Origin: Cymbidium sinense
Taxonomy: Eukaryota > Streptophyta > Magnoliopsida > Asparagales > Orchidaceae
Direction: 5' to 3'
NCBI GenBank assembly: GCA_021442155.1
Contig: CM038218.1
Location: 55,837,277-55,901,276, forward strand
Length of the DNA stretch: 64,000 nucleotides
The notes below the pieces were generated by a model. It was not told where the DNA came from. It ran no database searches and worked only from the letters and a program-made list of their open reading frames with translations. The position numbers were made by a program, and so were the translations under genes. Below, piece after piece: positions 47,561-60,498 of the stretch (position 1 is its first letter; each line of letters opens with the position of its first letter).

Positions 47561-50109
47561 TATATAAATCAACACATGAATATAGGATAGAGAACTCAAC
47601 ATTCATACACTAAGATATAAGCATATGCATTTCTTAGGTATTTATAACTAGAATCATAACACATATTATTATTCATTTATAAGCTTTTGAAAAATACATT
47701 TGGATTTAATAGGGATAATAGCCATGCATATATTAAATTAAATCAACACATGCAAGCTTACAAAAAGGAAATCCATTTTATTTTACTTGATTTTGAAAAG
47801 ATAGATGCATGAATTCAAATGACATACCAAATTTAACATGATTGGAAGAACAATCAAATACAAGCATGTGATTCATTCAACCAAACTAGTTCTTAAGGAC
47901 AATCTAGTCAAATAAGATTATTTAAACCAAACCAAAGCTTCTTTATTAATTAAGTTTTGGATTTGATTTAATTTAAAGAGGAGAAAAGAAATCATCACTG
48001 CTATTAAAACCCATTCCCACATCAGTGATTTGATTTAATTTAAGGAAATGTAATTAAGTTGATTTTATGGGTTAATTAAGTTGAACCCCCTAATTAGATG
48101 AATTAATTACCCTTACCTATGTCACCTTAAAGTAATAAACTATAATATGAGCCAAATGATATGCATGGGAGAAAAACTTGCAATGATCTTAGGAAATAAT
48201 AGGACTAATTGGCTCATGATTAATAGTTAATTAGATTACGGGACTTATTTAATTACTCTTATGGTTTTCCTACACATGTGGACTAACTATAATTTCAGTA
48301 AACTTTTTTGTGTTATTAAACACCTAAAGATCGACCCCAAGATTTAATTAATTAAGGTCTGATGTGATTATGATTTTAATTTTATTAAGTGATTTAATTA
48401 ATTAGTTAAATCATAATTAATTTCATTTTAAAAAAGGGTGAAATGAACTTAGGGAAAGGGGTCCCAACCCTATTCCTTAGTTTACTTACTGTTGAACAAT
48501 GATTAATAAACTTAATTAACCAATTTATTTATATTCATAGGATTAATTATTCATTAATTAACTTAAAAGAGTAGTTAAGGTTTAGTTAGTCAATTTTTTC
48601 TAATTAAGTGAGCAATAAATCACAAGAAAATCATGGGAGGTATAGGTCATTCCATTAAATTATCCCACAAAATTTGGGATTAATTGCTCAAGTAATTAAG
48701 GAGTAATTAAGCTAATTAATTTTGTAATTAAACTTTAATCCTTAACTATTCAAAATTAGTTAAGATCATCGTTAATTAATTCTCCTCTAAAATACCTTTA
48801 AAATGAGTATTTATTTGCATTTGTTTTATCTCTCTATGATTTTTAGAAGTTTTAGCCATTAAAAATGATTAATTAAGCCGGATTAAAGCCTATTGCCATG
48901 TGGTGCACTGATGCAGTGTGCTTTCCACGTGCCACCGCAGGATTAGCTACTTAAAACTTATCCGATTCCACGCTGTGTATGGACACTTTCTCCTTCATCC
49001 GATCTAAGATCTCATGGTTACGATTAATCCCACAGCTTAATAAGATTAAATTAGATCAATCTAGTGGATCTAATCAAGACCATCCATTCTGATCACATGG
49101 AATGGATGATGCGTGATCTAACATCATGCAAGTGAGGGAGAATGTAGTCCGTTCTCCATTACTAACTTGATTTGAGCTTACCTGGGCTCGGATCAAATCC
49201 AAAATGATCCCAAACCTTCACAACATCGATCAGAGGGGATCCAATGATCAAGATCATGAGAAGGAAGTTCTCTTCAAAATGCTCCAACCCATTTTTGCCT
49301 AAGGATAAATTTTGGAAGAATACCTCAGAGCTCAAGACCAATGGCTCAAATAATTGAAGAAGCTTCATCTAGAGAAGATGAAGCCATGTTGAGCAGTAAT
49401 TGGATCTCGATGTTCGCCGTAAAGGCCATGAACTAATGATTTGGAGCTACAGTTTGATTGAAGTCCCACCTCTGCTAGGGAAGCTTGGGAGATGATTGAT
49501 TCTTGCTCGATGAGGCCTAGGGAAGGTGCATGGAAAATTAATTTGAGTTTGATGGAGAAATAGGGAAGTTAGGGCAAAAATGGGAGTGTCTTATTTTAGG
49601 ACAGATGGGAATGGTATTTTTCGATCGAGGAATGAGCTTGGGAGCTTAGGGAATGGCTCTAGAATCTCTTCTTGGGTAGCTAAGGCATTGAGGAATGATG
49701 TTTGTATGTGTTTGAGTGAAAATGAGCGGGAGTATACCCATCTTGATCTGACGGTGGGATCAAGTTTGGCTTCTAATGGTCACCCAACATCCTCGTGGAG
49801 TGGGTGGTAGGGAGGAGGTGAGTTGGCTGCCTTAGTTGGTTCAAGGTGTGGAGATGGCTGCTAAGGAGGAATCATGGGTTTCCTATGAGTTTTAAATTCT
49901 TTAATGGGGAGGGTGAGGTGATTTTACCTCCCATGGGTAATGGCTGACCCAATAACCCCTTGGAACAAGTTGGGTAGTGTCCTAGGTGCCTAAGAGGACC
50001 ATTTGGAGAGTACTAAGTTCCCAAGAAATGGAAATGACCACTTACTTGGGTGATTTGTCTCATGTGATGCCCTTGACCCAAGAGTAGAATGATCATTTAG
50101 CATTGGATT

Positions 50110-51190
50110 GATTTGGATAGATTTGAAATGAGCTAAAAGTGGGTTAGCCCAAATTTCAAGTCAATTGGAGTTGATTTGTTAGGTTTGGCTCAATTTGACT
50201 CATTTAGGTCAAATTGGGTTAGGTTGGGTCAAGTTGACCAATTGGTCAAATTAGGTCAAACCAAGAGTTGGGTTAAGTTCATATGATCATTTGGGATGTT
50301 TTGGTTCAATTGGTTTGGTTTAGTTTGTCTTAGATTTGATCTCATTTGAATTCATTTGGGTCTAATGGATTAAGTTAACCAATTTGACCAAATTGGCTGA
50401 ATTGGTTGTGTTGGGTGTTAGTTTGTGTTTAGTTGGCCAATTGAAGATGATTCTAGGCTTTGGTTTCAGTTAATTTGGATTTGGTTTTGATTTAGGCTAA
50501 CTTGAACCTTTAGGTTAATTTGGGCTAAGTAGGTCAATTGGGTTCAATTGGGTCCAATCATGGCTTTGGTAAAGTTTAACAATCAATTTGGAATGAACTT
50601 GAGCCATTGGTTGCAATCAATTTGGTTTATATTTTGATTTGACCCTATTTAGTTTTTTAGGTCAATTTGAGTCATCTTGGGTCAAGAGGACCAATTGGGT
50701 TTGGTTTGACTCAATTGAAGGTCAAGTCATATTCAAATATTGATTTTGATTTGGTATGAATCATTAGTTTCAAGGGATTTGGTTTAAGTTGCAATTTGGC
50801 TAGTTCGGGTTCATATGGGTTAAGGTGTTGACTTGGTCAAATGACCAAGTTGACTTGGTTTGACCCAATTTGTAATAATTGATTAACCTAGGGTGATCGA
50901 TAATTGTGATGGGGGGTTTTGATGGGCTTGGTTCAGTCCAATTTGGGTAGGATTAGAACTTAGCTCAAATAGGTCAACTTGGCCACTTTGGGTCAAGTGG
51001 ATCAATTTTGTTTAGTTATCTTGATTTTGGGTTGAGTTTGATTTAGTTGGGTTTATATATGGATTTAGGATTGATATATAAATTCAATTACAATTGGCTT
51101 GGGTTCAAATGGGTTTTGGTTCATTTAAACATTTGAAGTCAAAAGGGCTAAGTTGGGTTTGACTTGGGTTGATTTTGGTTTGGCTTGATG
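50110..51190. repeat. Low-complexity TTGGGTCAA/TTGACC region of nested element C
   Basis: Collinear with 21,180-22,260. Same word composition, including 'gggtcaagttgaccaattgg' near 50,226. No coding frame. Confidence 0.7.
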
Positions 51191-51970
51191 ATTGTAGATT
51201 TCATTTATATTTGTCAATATGATTGAAGGTTTGATTGATTCATGAGAAAATCAATTGAATTTGGGTATTGGAATGAAGGAATTTGGCTAAGTCCATGGAG
51301 TTGAGTCATGTGGCTTAGTTTGGATTTTTTTTAATTTTAATTTAGTTTTGATGATTTAAATATATATTTCATTTAAATTTGTGAAGATGATTGAAAATAT
51401 GATTGATTTGTGAGAAAATAAATTGAGTTTGACTTGATTTGGATTAAGATTTAGCTAAGTCAATGGGTAGGTCATATCGCTTAGGAAGGGTTTTGATTTA
51501 ATTTGATTTAGTTCGATTTAGTTTTGATCATTTGAATGTAGATTTCATTTATATTTAAGAAGATGATTGAAGATATAAATTGATTATGAGAAAATCAATT
51601 AATTTTGGATTGATTGGGATTAGGATTTGGCTAAGTCCATGGGATAGGTCATATGACTTGAAGGGTTTCAAGTTTGGATTTGATCATGGGCTTCAATCAT
51701 TTGGTTTTAGAATTTGGGTTTGGATTTGGATTTGAATTTGATGTTTGAATTGAACTTGAGGTTTAGTTTGAGAAGGTGAACATGGATTGGATTTGGGGGT
51801 AGGTGGATTATCCAAATCCCTATATGCTAATCTATGGTTAACCCTTTTAAGTCTTAGGTTAAGTGTTTACCTAATTGTTAGAAGTGTCTTATGACTAGGG
51901 AAATCTTAGTGTCTAGAAGACTCCTAATAGATGGGAAGATTAAATTTGCACTCCAAAAGTGAGGTCAATA

Positions 51971-52259
51971 GGCCTTAGGCTCCATAGTATTTCCCTTGGA
52001 GATAGATGATTAGAAGACTAAAGCCAAGTTTCACATTATAGACTTGGATACATCTTTGAATGCTTTGCTTGGGAGACCATGGATACATGAGAACAACATA
52101 GTTCCATCTACATCAGTGTATGAAGTTCGAGAGGTGGATCGCCTACTTTGTCAAAGGAGATCTAAGCCATTTATAGTTCATGAGGTCATATATGAGGATG
52201 CAGCTACTACCTCCCTTAAAATCAATAAGTCTATTCTCATAAACTTGGCAAAAGTTTAA
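51971..52259 (+). pseudogene. Retropepsin C-terminal part, copy C
   Basis: Resumes after the nested element. 'FPLEIDD', a TAG in place of Trp, then 'KTKAKFHIIDLDTSLNA' and 'LLGRPWIHENNIVPST' (about 52,065-52,115). 'LLGRPW' is the conserved C-terminal motif of plant gypsy proteases. An open piece at 52,044-52,259 includes 'DAATTSLKINKS'. The frame is otherwise broken. Confidence 0.85.
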
Positions 52260-53249
52260 AAATAAAAATAGAAGTAAAGGAAAAAGAAAAAGCAAGAGAA
52301 AAAGAAAAAGAAAAGAAAAGACAAAATGAAAATTAAAAATAAAAGGGAGTGGAAATAGATTTGGAGGAGGAAGTGGAGCCTAACATTAGATTCCACCCAC
52401 AGTTCCTTACTCCATTCGAACATATTGGGGATGACCAACTCTGTGACAGGAAGTGGCCAGCAGCCCCTAGGGGTGGAAAACTTCTTTTTTGGCCACCTAA
52501 TAGAAGATTTGTCCAAGCTACTAGGAGCACCCCTTCTATCCATATAGACTTAGAATCTAGTTCATAGGTTGAGTCTTATATGATTAACACACTAGCCAAC
52601 TCTTCTCAGCAGTAGATTCCCTTAGAGGTGACACTGAACCAGATAGCAATGAAGATCGGGCTCCAAAGCAAAGAATAATTGTATCCAAGTCTATATATGA
52701 AACAATTAGGCATCAGTTGGGAACCTTAGCTCTAACCATACTTTCCTCTTAAAAAGTTAAGGGTTTGATAATTAAAGAAGCCCCTAAGTCATCCACAGGT
52801 TTAAAGACTTAGAGGTTCTTTCTGGGAGCATCTTTCTGGGATAATTCATATAAAGATTTATTAGAATTACCTTTTAATTGGTACTTTCCTTGTGTTCATA
52901 ATTTAGCAAAGAAAGGGTAAATGCCACATACTTGGTCAAAGTAAAGGTCAGATTACTTTGAAAGAATATGGAAGAACAAATGCAAAAGTTCTCAATCAAG
53001 ATCAAAATTAGATTCGGTATAGTGGGTCCAATTGATGATGACGATTAATGCTTAGTCATCACCAACCATTTGGAATCTGATAGGTTCTTTTCAAATCATA
53101 TTAACTCATATGAGGAGCTATGCTTAGAAACTTCAGATGATCCAATTGATTTTGAAGTCAAAGAGATAAGAGTTCAAGAATAGATCAAGTCAACCATCGA
53201 TGAGCTCAAGGAAATCAACATAGGAACTAAAGAAGATCCACGCCTGACA
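52260..53249 (+). pseudogene. Protease-RT linker, copy C
   Basis: An A-rich tract (52,256-52,348) encodes a Lys/Glu-rich run, followed by a 72-codon open segment (52,349-52,567) reading 'EIDLEEEVEPNIRFHPQF' and 'RGGKLLFWPPNRRFVQ', which matches degenerate copy B sequence at 23,430-23,650. The rest to 53,249 carries stops. The minus-strand frames at 52,256-52,543 are shadows of this A-rich stretch. Confidence 0.7.
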
Positions 53250-54066
53250 TACATGAGTTCTTTGTTGAATGAAATTAAAACCAATGACTTAGTTAGGCTA
53301 TTGGCTGAGTTTAAGGACAACTTTGCATTGAGTTATGAAGAGATGCCTGGATTAGCTCCTAACATAGTAGTCCATAAACTAGTAATAGAGCCTACTGCTA
53401 ACCCTATCAAATAAGCTCCTATATGCATGTGATTAGACATAAAATAATAGGTCATTTATGAAGTCAAGAAATTGATTGATACTAGCTTCATCCAGAAAGA
53501 AAAATACCCTACCTGTTTAGCCAATGTCATCCAAGTTAAGTAAAAGAATAGTCAAATTAACATATGCATCGATTTTAGGGATTTAAATAAGGCATGTCCA
53601 AAAGATGAATTTCCACTACCAATCTTAGAGCTGATGGTGGACATTGCCTCATCTCATGTAGTCTTCTCTTTCATGGATGGCTTATCTAGATATAACCAAA
53701 TAAAGATGACCCCTGAAGATGAAAGAAACACTACTTTTAGAACCCCAATATGAATCTATTAATATAAGGTCATGCCTTTTAGCCTTAAAAATGCCTATGC
53801 TACATACCAGCGGGCTATGCTCGAATCTTTGATGAACTCATTCATCATCAAGTCGAGTGTCATATCAATGATCTTGTTGTCCAAAGTACCAAAAAGAAAG
53901 ACTATCTCTTTGACTTGAGAGTAGTTTTTGAATAGTTAAGACAAATTAACCTCAAAATAAACCCCCTGAAGTGTGCATTCGGAGTAGCTTTAGGGAAATT
54001 CCTTGGGTTTGTTGTCGACACTAGGGAATCAAAATTGATTCGGAGAAGATTAAGGCGATATTAGAA
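53250..54066 (+). pseudogene. Reverse transcriptase relic, copy C
   Basis: Recognisable RT pieces: 'FKDNFALSYEEMPGLAP' (about 53,311), 'NICIDFRDLNKACPKDEFPL' (about 53,559-53,620), 'FSFMDGLSRYNQIKMTPEDE' (about 53,668 on) and 'MPFSLKNAYATYQRAM' (about 53,775). The catalytic YVDD box reads HIND at 53,861-53,872. Stops at several conserved positions. It would have been the polymerase of the element. Confidence 0.9.
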
Positions 54067-54704
54067 ATGCCACCCCCTAAAAGTTTAACTCAACTCAAAT
54101 CATTCCAAGGGTGTTTGGTGTATTTAAGATGCTTTATATCCAACCTATCAGAAAGATGTCAGCCATTCTCAACACTTGTCAAAAAGGATGCCAAGTTTAA
54201 GTGGGATGATAAGTGTGAGCATGCCTTCGAAGACTCCAAGCATTACCTGATGATGCTGCCGGTTCTAGCAGCCCCTATTCGAGAAAGCCACTCAGACCTT
54301 AGATTGTTGTGTTAGATAACTCCCTTGGTGCTTTGTTTCTCCAAGCTAATGATGAAGGGAAGAAAAACATGCTCTACTATCTCAGCCATTATCTAGTCCC
54401 TATTGAGGCTAATTATCTACCCATTGAGAAGCATTGCCTAGCTTTAATATTTGCATCCCAAAACTACAGCACTACATGATTCCTCATAAGATGAATTTAA
54501 TCTATAGAATCAATCCACTATAGTATCTCATGACAAGGCTGACACTATCCGGATGGTTGGCATGGTAGTCCATGATCCTCTTACAATTTAACATTACCTT
54601 TATACCCCTCCGTGCGGTGAAAGGACAAAGATAGCAGATTTCTTAGCAGCACACCCACTTCCTGCTGACTCTCCACTTAGTGATGATCTCTCCATTAAAA
54701 AATC
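54067..54704 (+). pseudogene. First RNase H-like region, copy C
   Basis: Open at 54,067-54,315 ('PPPKSLTQLKSFQGCLVYLR', 'QPFSTLVKKDAKFKWDD'), then broken: 'MLYYLSHYLVPIEANYLP' (about 54,370), 'YLMTRLTLSGWLAW' (about 54,514), 'VKGQ' and a degraded 'ADFLAAHPLPADSP'-like stretch (about 54,617-54,675). The 'YLMTR...KGQ...AHPLP' linker between the two RNase H regions is characteristic of Tat-type plant elements. Confidence 0.8.
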
Positions 54705-55129
54705 ATGAACTTAGGGGATACAAGCATTCACCACTGGGAGATGTACTTTGATGGTACAGCTTCCTCTCAAAGAAGAGAAGAACCACAATCTACTATTCCA
54801 AGAAAGGTAGGTGTAGGAATAGTTCTCTTAACTCTGGGCTGCAATGTGATGAGATTCTCATATCATTTATTCAATCCTTACACCAACAACGAAGCTGAAT
54901 ATGAGGCTCTGATTGTCATTCTGGAGTTAGCCATTACTCTAAGCATCTAAAACATCAACATCTTAAGGGATTCTTAGCTAGTTATCAACCAAATCAGTAG
55001 TTCCTATAAGATTATAAAGCCCAAGCTCCATCACTACCATAAGAACACCATGGAGTTGTTGGTCCAAATCCCAGAGGTTACCATTTATAAGATTCCTTGA
55101 GAAGAGAACACCATATGCTTTATAAGCTT
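54705..55129 (+). pseudogene. Second RNase H domain relic, copy C
   Basis: Open at 54,705-54,950 with 'HHWEMYFDGTASSQR' (first catalytic Asp), 'VGIVLLTLGCNVMRFSYHLF' and 'YTNNEAEYEALIV' (Glu position), then stops; 'NINILRDS' and 'LVINQIS' follow. Best preserved copy of this domain in the window. Position between RT-RNase H and integrase supports a Tat-type element. Confidence 0.85.
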
Positions 55130-56529
55130 GCCAATGAGTTTGCATGTCCAGAGGATGAGTCCATATTAATAAAGGTCCAAAATAAACAAGTTTTATCCTT
55201 TATTGATATAGAACTCATCAAAAAGTACTCTCTTGAAGGGGAGGTTATCATTGCCAAGAATGATGAGGAGTTAGATTGGAGGAAACCATTCATGGATTAC
55301 CAAAATAAAGGAAAACTACCTCAAGAAAAGTCCCAAGCCCATCAGATGAAGTAGAGAGCACTTTCCTACGCTCTTATGGATGGTGTCATATACCAACTGT
55401 CTTTCGATCATATATGGTTACTTTTTTTAGATAAGCATGAAGCCTATAAGATCGTGACCAAGGTACACTCAGGATTATGTGGAGCCAACCAATTTGATTC
55501 GAAGATGAAAGCCAAGATCAAGAAATAAGGATACTACTGGCCATAGATGATCAAAGATTTCATGGATACTACTAGGCGATGCCACCAATGTCAAATACAT
55601 TGTGGTCCTACACCAACTACCCAACATTCTACATCCTACAATGGCCACATGGCCATTCGAGTGTGGGGGTGCCGACATAGTGGGTTTGAATGATCCTCCA
55701 TCTTCCAAGGGTCATCGGTTCATCTTAGCTGCTACTGACTAGTTTTCCAAATGGGTGAAGGTGATTCCGCTCAAAGAGGTCACAATTTAGCATGTGCTCT
55801 AGTTTTTTAGGAACCATATCGTATACTAAGTTCAAAGTGCCTCGATGAATTATATATGATAATGGTACTGCATTCAAAAGATCAACAACTTTTCCCGAGA
55901 CATATCATAGATTGGAGATATTCTACAATCAACTACCCGAGCAAAAATGACTTAGTAGAAGCTTTCAACAACACTCTCATCCAAATACTAAAGTAGACAA
56001 TCTATAATAACAAGCGATAGTGGCATGAGTAGTTTGTTGAAGCCTTGTAGGCCTACTGCACCACATATAGAACTCCAACTCAGTCTACTCCTTTCTCCTT
56101 AGTGTATGGGTCTGAAGTCGTTCTACCATTAGAAGTCCAACTCCCATCATTAAGGATACTTGTGGGTAGAAAAATCACAATAGAGAAAAACACCAAGTTG
56201 CAGTTATAAGAGCTCGAAAGTTTGGAAGAGAGACGCCTGCAAGCATGCCAAAACCTCGAGTTGTACAAAGTTAAAATGATTCAAGCTCACAACAAGTTGG
56301 TATATCCTATAGCTTTTGAAGTAAGAGAGCTTATTTTAGTTCTAAAGAGAATGATTATTGTTGTCATAAGATGGGAGGAAAATTTGAACCCACTTGGGAA
56401 GGCCCTTTTACCACACTGAAGGCCTACCAAGGAGGATCTTATCAAATTATTAATCATAAAGGAGAGCACCCAATGCTTCCAATCAATAGGCTACTTAAAG
56501 AAATATTATATATCATGTTTGAAAATAAT
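55130..56529 (+). pseudogene. Gypsy integrase relic, copy C
   Basis: Open piece 55,097-55,354, then the zinc-binding region 'KVHSGLCGANQ' (second His changed to Cys) with 'CHQCQ' near 55,580, a core with 'AATD' followed by a stop (near 55,740) and 'DNGTAF' near 55,859 (second catalytic Asp kept, unlike copy A), 'VEAFNNTL', '[20 protein letters not shown]' (about 56,060-56,120), and a tail to 'YQGGSYQIINHKGEHPMLPI' (about 56,418 on). Many stops. Confidence 0.9.
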
Positions 56530-59022
56530 TACCATCAATGAAAATTCCATTTCAAATTCAATATCTTCCATGTTGAAAGTATTCTTATTTATCAATCTGC
56601 CATAATGTATTTAGGGTAGGTGAAAAGTACCAGAGTGATGTCCTATCCTTCATCGACACAACAAAAACATAAACTACACACAAACATATAAAATAAACAC
56701 ATATCTTTTATCTCCTACTGAAGTTAGATAACACTCCGGCACTCACTCAAGATACTTTACTCTGGGCCGACTTGCTACCCTGCTAGTGTGTCACCCTAAT
56801 GGTCTTCTTGGTTTAGAGGATGTAAGTCCACTGCTCTTTCCTTCCTTATTTGGACACTACACACTGATGAGATTCTTATTATTTTGGTAGGCCTTACTGT
56901 GTGGATGGTAAGCTACCTCATGTTGGCTTCAGTTTAAGAGGATGTGAGTCTGCTACACTTTCTTCTTGGATTAGCCTTTGTGCACTGACTAGGTTGAGTA
57001 TATTTGAAGTTTAGGATAAGTCCTCTAATAGCTCCTTCCCTTATGACTGCTTCAAGTTTGGGTCCAATTCTTCCTCGAGGCTCCCAACATAGTAGTCACT
57101 TTAGGTCAGAAATCATCTTTCCCGCCAATGACAGACTATCTCGATGATCGGTTCAGGTTGGAAAGTTGAAAGCCTACACACTTTCTTTCCAGATTGATCA
57201 TTGCACACTGACGACACCTTAGGTTGGTTGGTTCTCACTATGCTGATGGATACACCACTCATGCAGATACACCTTAGGTTGGTTGCTCACACCAGGATAC
57301 ACCACTCATGGTAGATGTAAGTCCGCAATGCTTTCTCCTTGAGTTGGCCACTATACATATAGGCTTTCTTTCTAGGCTCAAGATAACGTCCCTAGAAGCA
57401 CCTCCCCTGTGGGCACTATACTTGGATCACATCCTTTGCAACCCCATTTACACACTATCTGGGTTACTATCGGATTGGACAATTCCTCCTTCCTAGTAAC
57501 CACCCCTATGGTTGGAGAATCCATCTCTTGGTTGTGTACATTCTCTCTTGGTCTAGTAAATCTGAGATAGGTCAATGATGACTTAGCCCCTTTCAGTGTG
57601 GTCCCTTGCACACCAACAGGGTCCACACAAATATATAAACAATATATATATTCAATTGTGCATTAAGAGGACAGCCCTACCTTTAGAGCAGTGTCAACAA
57701 AACTCCCTATAGGAATCACCTGACTTCTCTTGAGTTGATATAATTCCCCAATGACATTCACTTAGTAGTGGCCCATAAGTCGTTATATTTGTTAGCTACC
57801 AAGTCATCCCAATTGTTCCTCGCTTGGGAAGATGTAAGTGCTACACCTTCTTCCTAGACTGCTGCTAATCAAAGGCAACCACTTAGGTTGGCTAGCTCTA
57901 CCCCACGGCTAGTAGACTATCCTTTTGGATTTGTAAATCTAAAATAGGGAAAGTCCGATATAGCCCCTTCTTAGTGGGTCCATCACACATCATCATGGTC
58001 CATAAATTAAGTCTATCAAATTTGATCGAGCTCACATACCCAATGGATATGCCCTCAATTCAAAATCAAACTAACCCAAACAAATCATATTAAATCACAT
58101 GAAATTAAGATAAAATTAATCTTAGCTACTTTTGAGTTGACATAAGCCCCTAGTGCCATTCACTCAGTAGTCACCAAAGGTCTAGTTCAATTTATTGTGC
58201 ATCCAACAGATCACCCCAGCGATTGTTCCTTGCTTTGGAAGATGTAAGTGCTACACCTTCTTCCTAGCACAGTCGTTGTACACTGAAAGGTAACCCCTTA
58301 GGTTGGCTTGCTCTACCCGTAGCCGGTAGTCTATCCCTTTGAATTTGTAAACCTGAGCTAGGTCAAGGCTAATATAGTATATCGCAATAACAACAAGGTA
58401 CATACATTAACTAAGATTAAATTATTTCTAATTTTATTTTCCCTAGTGGAGTTAAATCACGCCCTTCTCCCTAGTGGAGCCCCAAATCACATATAAACAA
58501 GTCAAGCAAATAAATCAAATTCAAAACCAACCTCCCTAGTGGAACCAAATTAAACTAACTCCCCAAGTAGAGTCTAAATCAAAGAAATCCAACCAAACCC
58601 TTATCCCCAATGGATACATCTCCAAACAAATCAATGAAATCAAACTCAAATCCTAATCCCCAGTGGATAGCCTGAACCTGCTTCCCTAGTGGATGGTTCA
58701 TATGATCCCTAGCAGACTTGAGCACATATCTCAAACAGTTATGCCTCCACATCAATTAAAATAAAATAAATTAAAGTCGATTTGATCTTAATCCCTGGTG
58801 GATTATAGATTCTTATCCCCAGTGGATCATCTTTCCATAAATCATATAATCAAAATCAAATTCAAACCTTATCCCCTATGCATAGATGCCTCACATGTCA
58901 TGTACAATGCATGTGTGATCCCTAGGATCTCCCTCCATGTCCTTGACATGGAATTCTCATCAAATCTTATTTCTTCTTTTTATGCATTTTAATACTTCAA
59001 CCAAAATCCTGACAATGTATTC
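56530..59022 (+). mobile_element. Non-coding 3' tail of gypsy composite C
   Basis: Collinear with 2,553-5,051. 'gatgtaagt' sub-repeats near 56,819, 56,939, 57,314, 57,831 and 58,240; 'ccctagtggag'-type motifs from about 58,440 to 58,820. Open frames at 57,308-57,496 (+), 57,378-57,626 (-) and 58,798-58,992 (+) are not kept between copies. Confidence 0.7.
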
Positions 59023-60480
59023 CTTCAAATTACATCATCTTAACATTATAATCAACATTTTATGATTTGTGATGGTGCAAGCTCAAACTAACTATACAAT
59101 ATCATGCTAAACATATTATAGTGTGAATTAATACACTATATTATATTATAATATATGATGTCATATTATAATTTGCTATAATATAATATATTATCTAACA
59201 TTACATCTCATTAGAATCAGTTAAAAATAACAAATAACAAAATTTTCTCAATATATGAATAATGATCATTTTGAATGTAAAATGCTTATTTTTCTATTAG
59301 AAATGGTACAAAATAGCATAATTTTGGTGTTGCTTCTTCGTGTGTGTCATGAATTTGGCCAAATTCTTCCATCTCAACCTTCAAATTAACATTCTTGTGA
59401 GTTTTGACCCAATGTATTATAACAAAAGTAAATGATACTAAAATGTACAATAACATTTAGTAACACACAACCACATTCATATATATGTGAAGTTATATTG
59501 TTATGTACTTTATATTATTCTTTCATATAATATATTATCTTACATTTCACCTTAAAATGACTCACATTAAGCAAAAAATTTATAAAAGTTGGTTGAAAAA
59601 TGAACATTTATTTTGGGTGCAAAATTCAATTCTTTTGATTAAATGACACACCATAGCACAACCCCAATGATGTTCCCTAAATCTTACCTTAAATTTGGCC
59701 AAATCCCATCATCTTAACCTATAAATAAGTATTTTTATGAATTATACCAGTACAAACTCTACTACATCATACTATAACAAACTAAAGTATGCTAAACAAC
59801 AAGTAGTAATACACAATAGTATGCTATAATGCATGATGTTACACTATGTTAAGGTATCCTATATTATTATACAAGAACATATTATATTATATTATATTAT
59901 ATTATATTGTATATCACATGACAAGGGATTGCATAATATAAAAAATCATAAAATTAGTCTAAATAAAAAAATTATATATTTTAGTCATATCACTTTCATA
60001 TTTTAAATTGAAACCATATATTATGATGCCATGCTCTACCTATTATGCATTTGGCCAAATTCCACCATTTTAAAGTATAAATCAACATTTTGATAAATAA
60101 TTCTAGTGTAGGCTCAAATACATGATTGTAAAATACTAAAAGAAATTAAAAAGCGTAGAACAATATATTATGATATATGATGCTATACTATGCTACAACA
60201 TATAATATTTATTTTGAACATAAAATCTTACTTTTTAAACTACAAGTGGCGTAGCACACCTTTGGTACTACAACCTAATTCCCACTTCAAATTTAACAAA
60301 TTTCATCATCGAATTTATTAAATCATTATTATTATGATTTATATTAATATAGAATATTAGGCACAATACCATAATATACTACAACATTTCAAAACATCTT
60401 ATAACATCCAAAAACACATCACTATATGCTCAAATATATGATGTGACATTATACGATGATATATAGTAATATAATATGAT
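59023..60480 (+). repeat. ~345 bp satellite, array at end of composite C
   Basis: Units begin near 59,026 (diverged), 59,354, 59,693, 60,050 and 60,290 (diverged), with full-length spacings of 339 and 357 bp. A short (ATATT)n-like tract at 59,880-59,910 is specific to this copy. The array closes with 'agtaatataatatgatgt' before TTTAGG-like sequence. Confidence 0.8.
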
Positions 60481-60498
60481 GTATGGTTAGGTTTTTGG

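Larger units (their letters stand above)
44328..51970 (+). mobile_element. Nested LTR-like element, copy C (7.64 kb, non-coding)
   Basis: Same element and insertion point as 16,019-23,068. Begins TGTGTTG; ends '...gtcaata' (CA in copy B). It is flanked by ggcct at 44,323-44,327 and ggcct at 51,971-51,975, a perfect 5 bp target-site duplication. It is about 593 bp longer than copy B, almost all from a segment at about 45,646-46,245. No gag or pol motif was found, and no second copy of the start. Open frames at 45,300-45,482, 45,678-45,965, 49,162-49,368 and 49,580-49,810 show no known domain and are not conserved in B. Confidence 0.7.
42197..60498 (+). mobile_element. Composite C: most complete decayed gypsy element with nested insertion and satellite
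   Basis: Order: gag, linker, protease (split by the nested element), charged linker, RT, two RNase H-like regions, integrase, non-coding tail, ~345 bp satellite. It begins inside gag, directly against telomere-like repeat with no 5' LTR or leader, and ends in satellite then TTTAGGG. Gene order (IN after RT-RH) is Ty3/gypsy. The extra RNase H and long 3' spacer suggest the Tat lineage. All domains carry stops and frameshifts. Confidence 0.85.

Noticed and set aside
52256..52543. Minus-strand frame with a Phe-rich tail, and similar at 23,313-23,498.
   Set aside because: Antisense of the A-rich, Lys-coding protease-RT linker.
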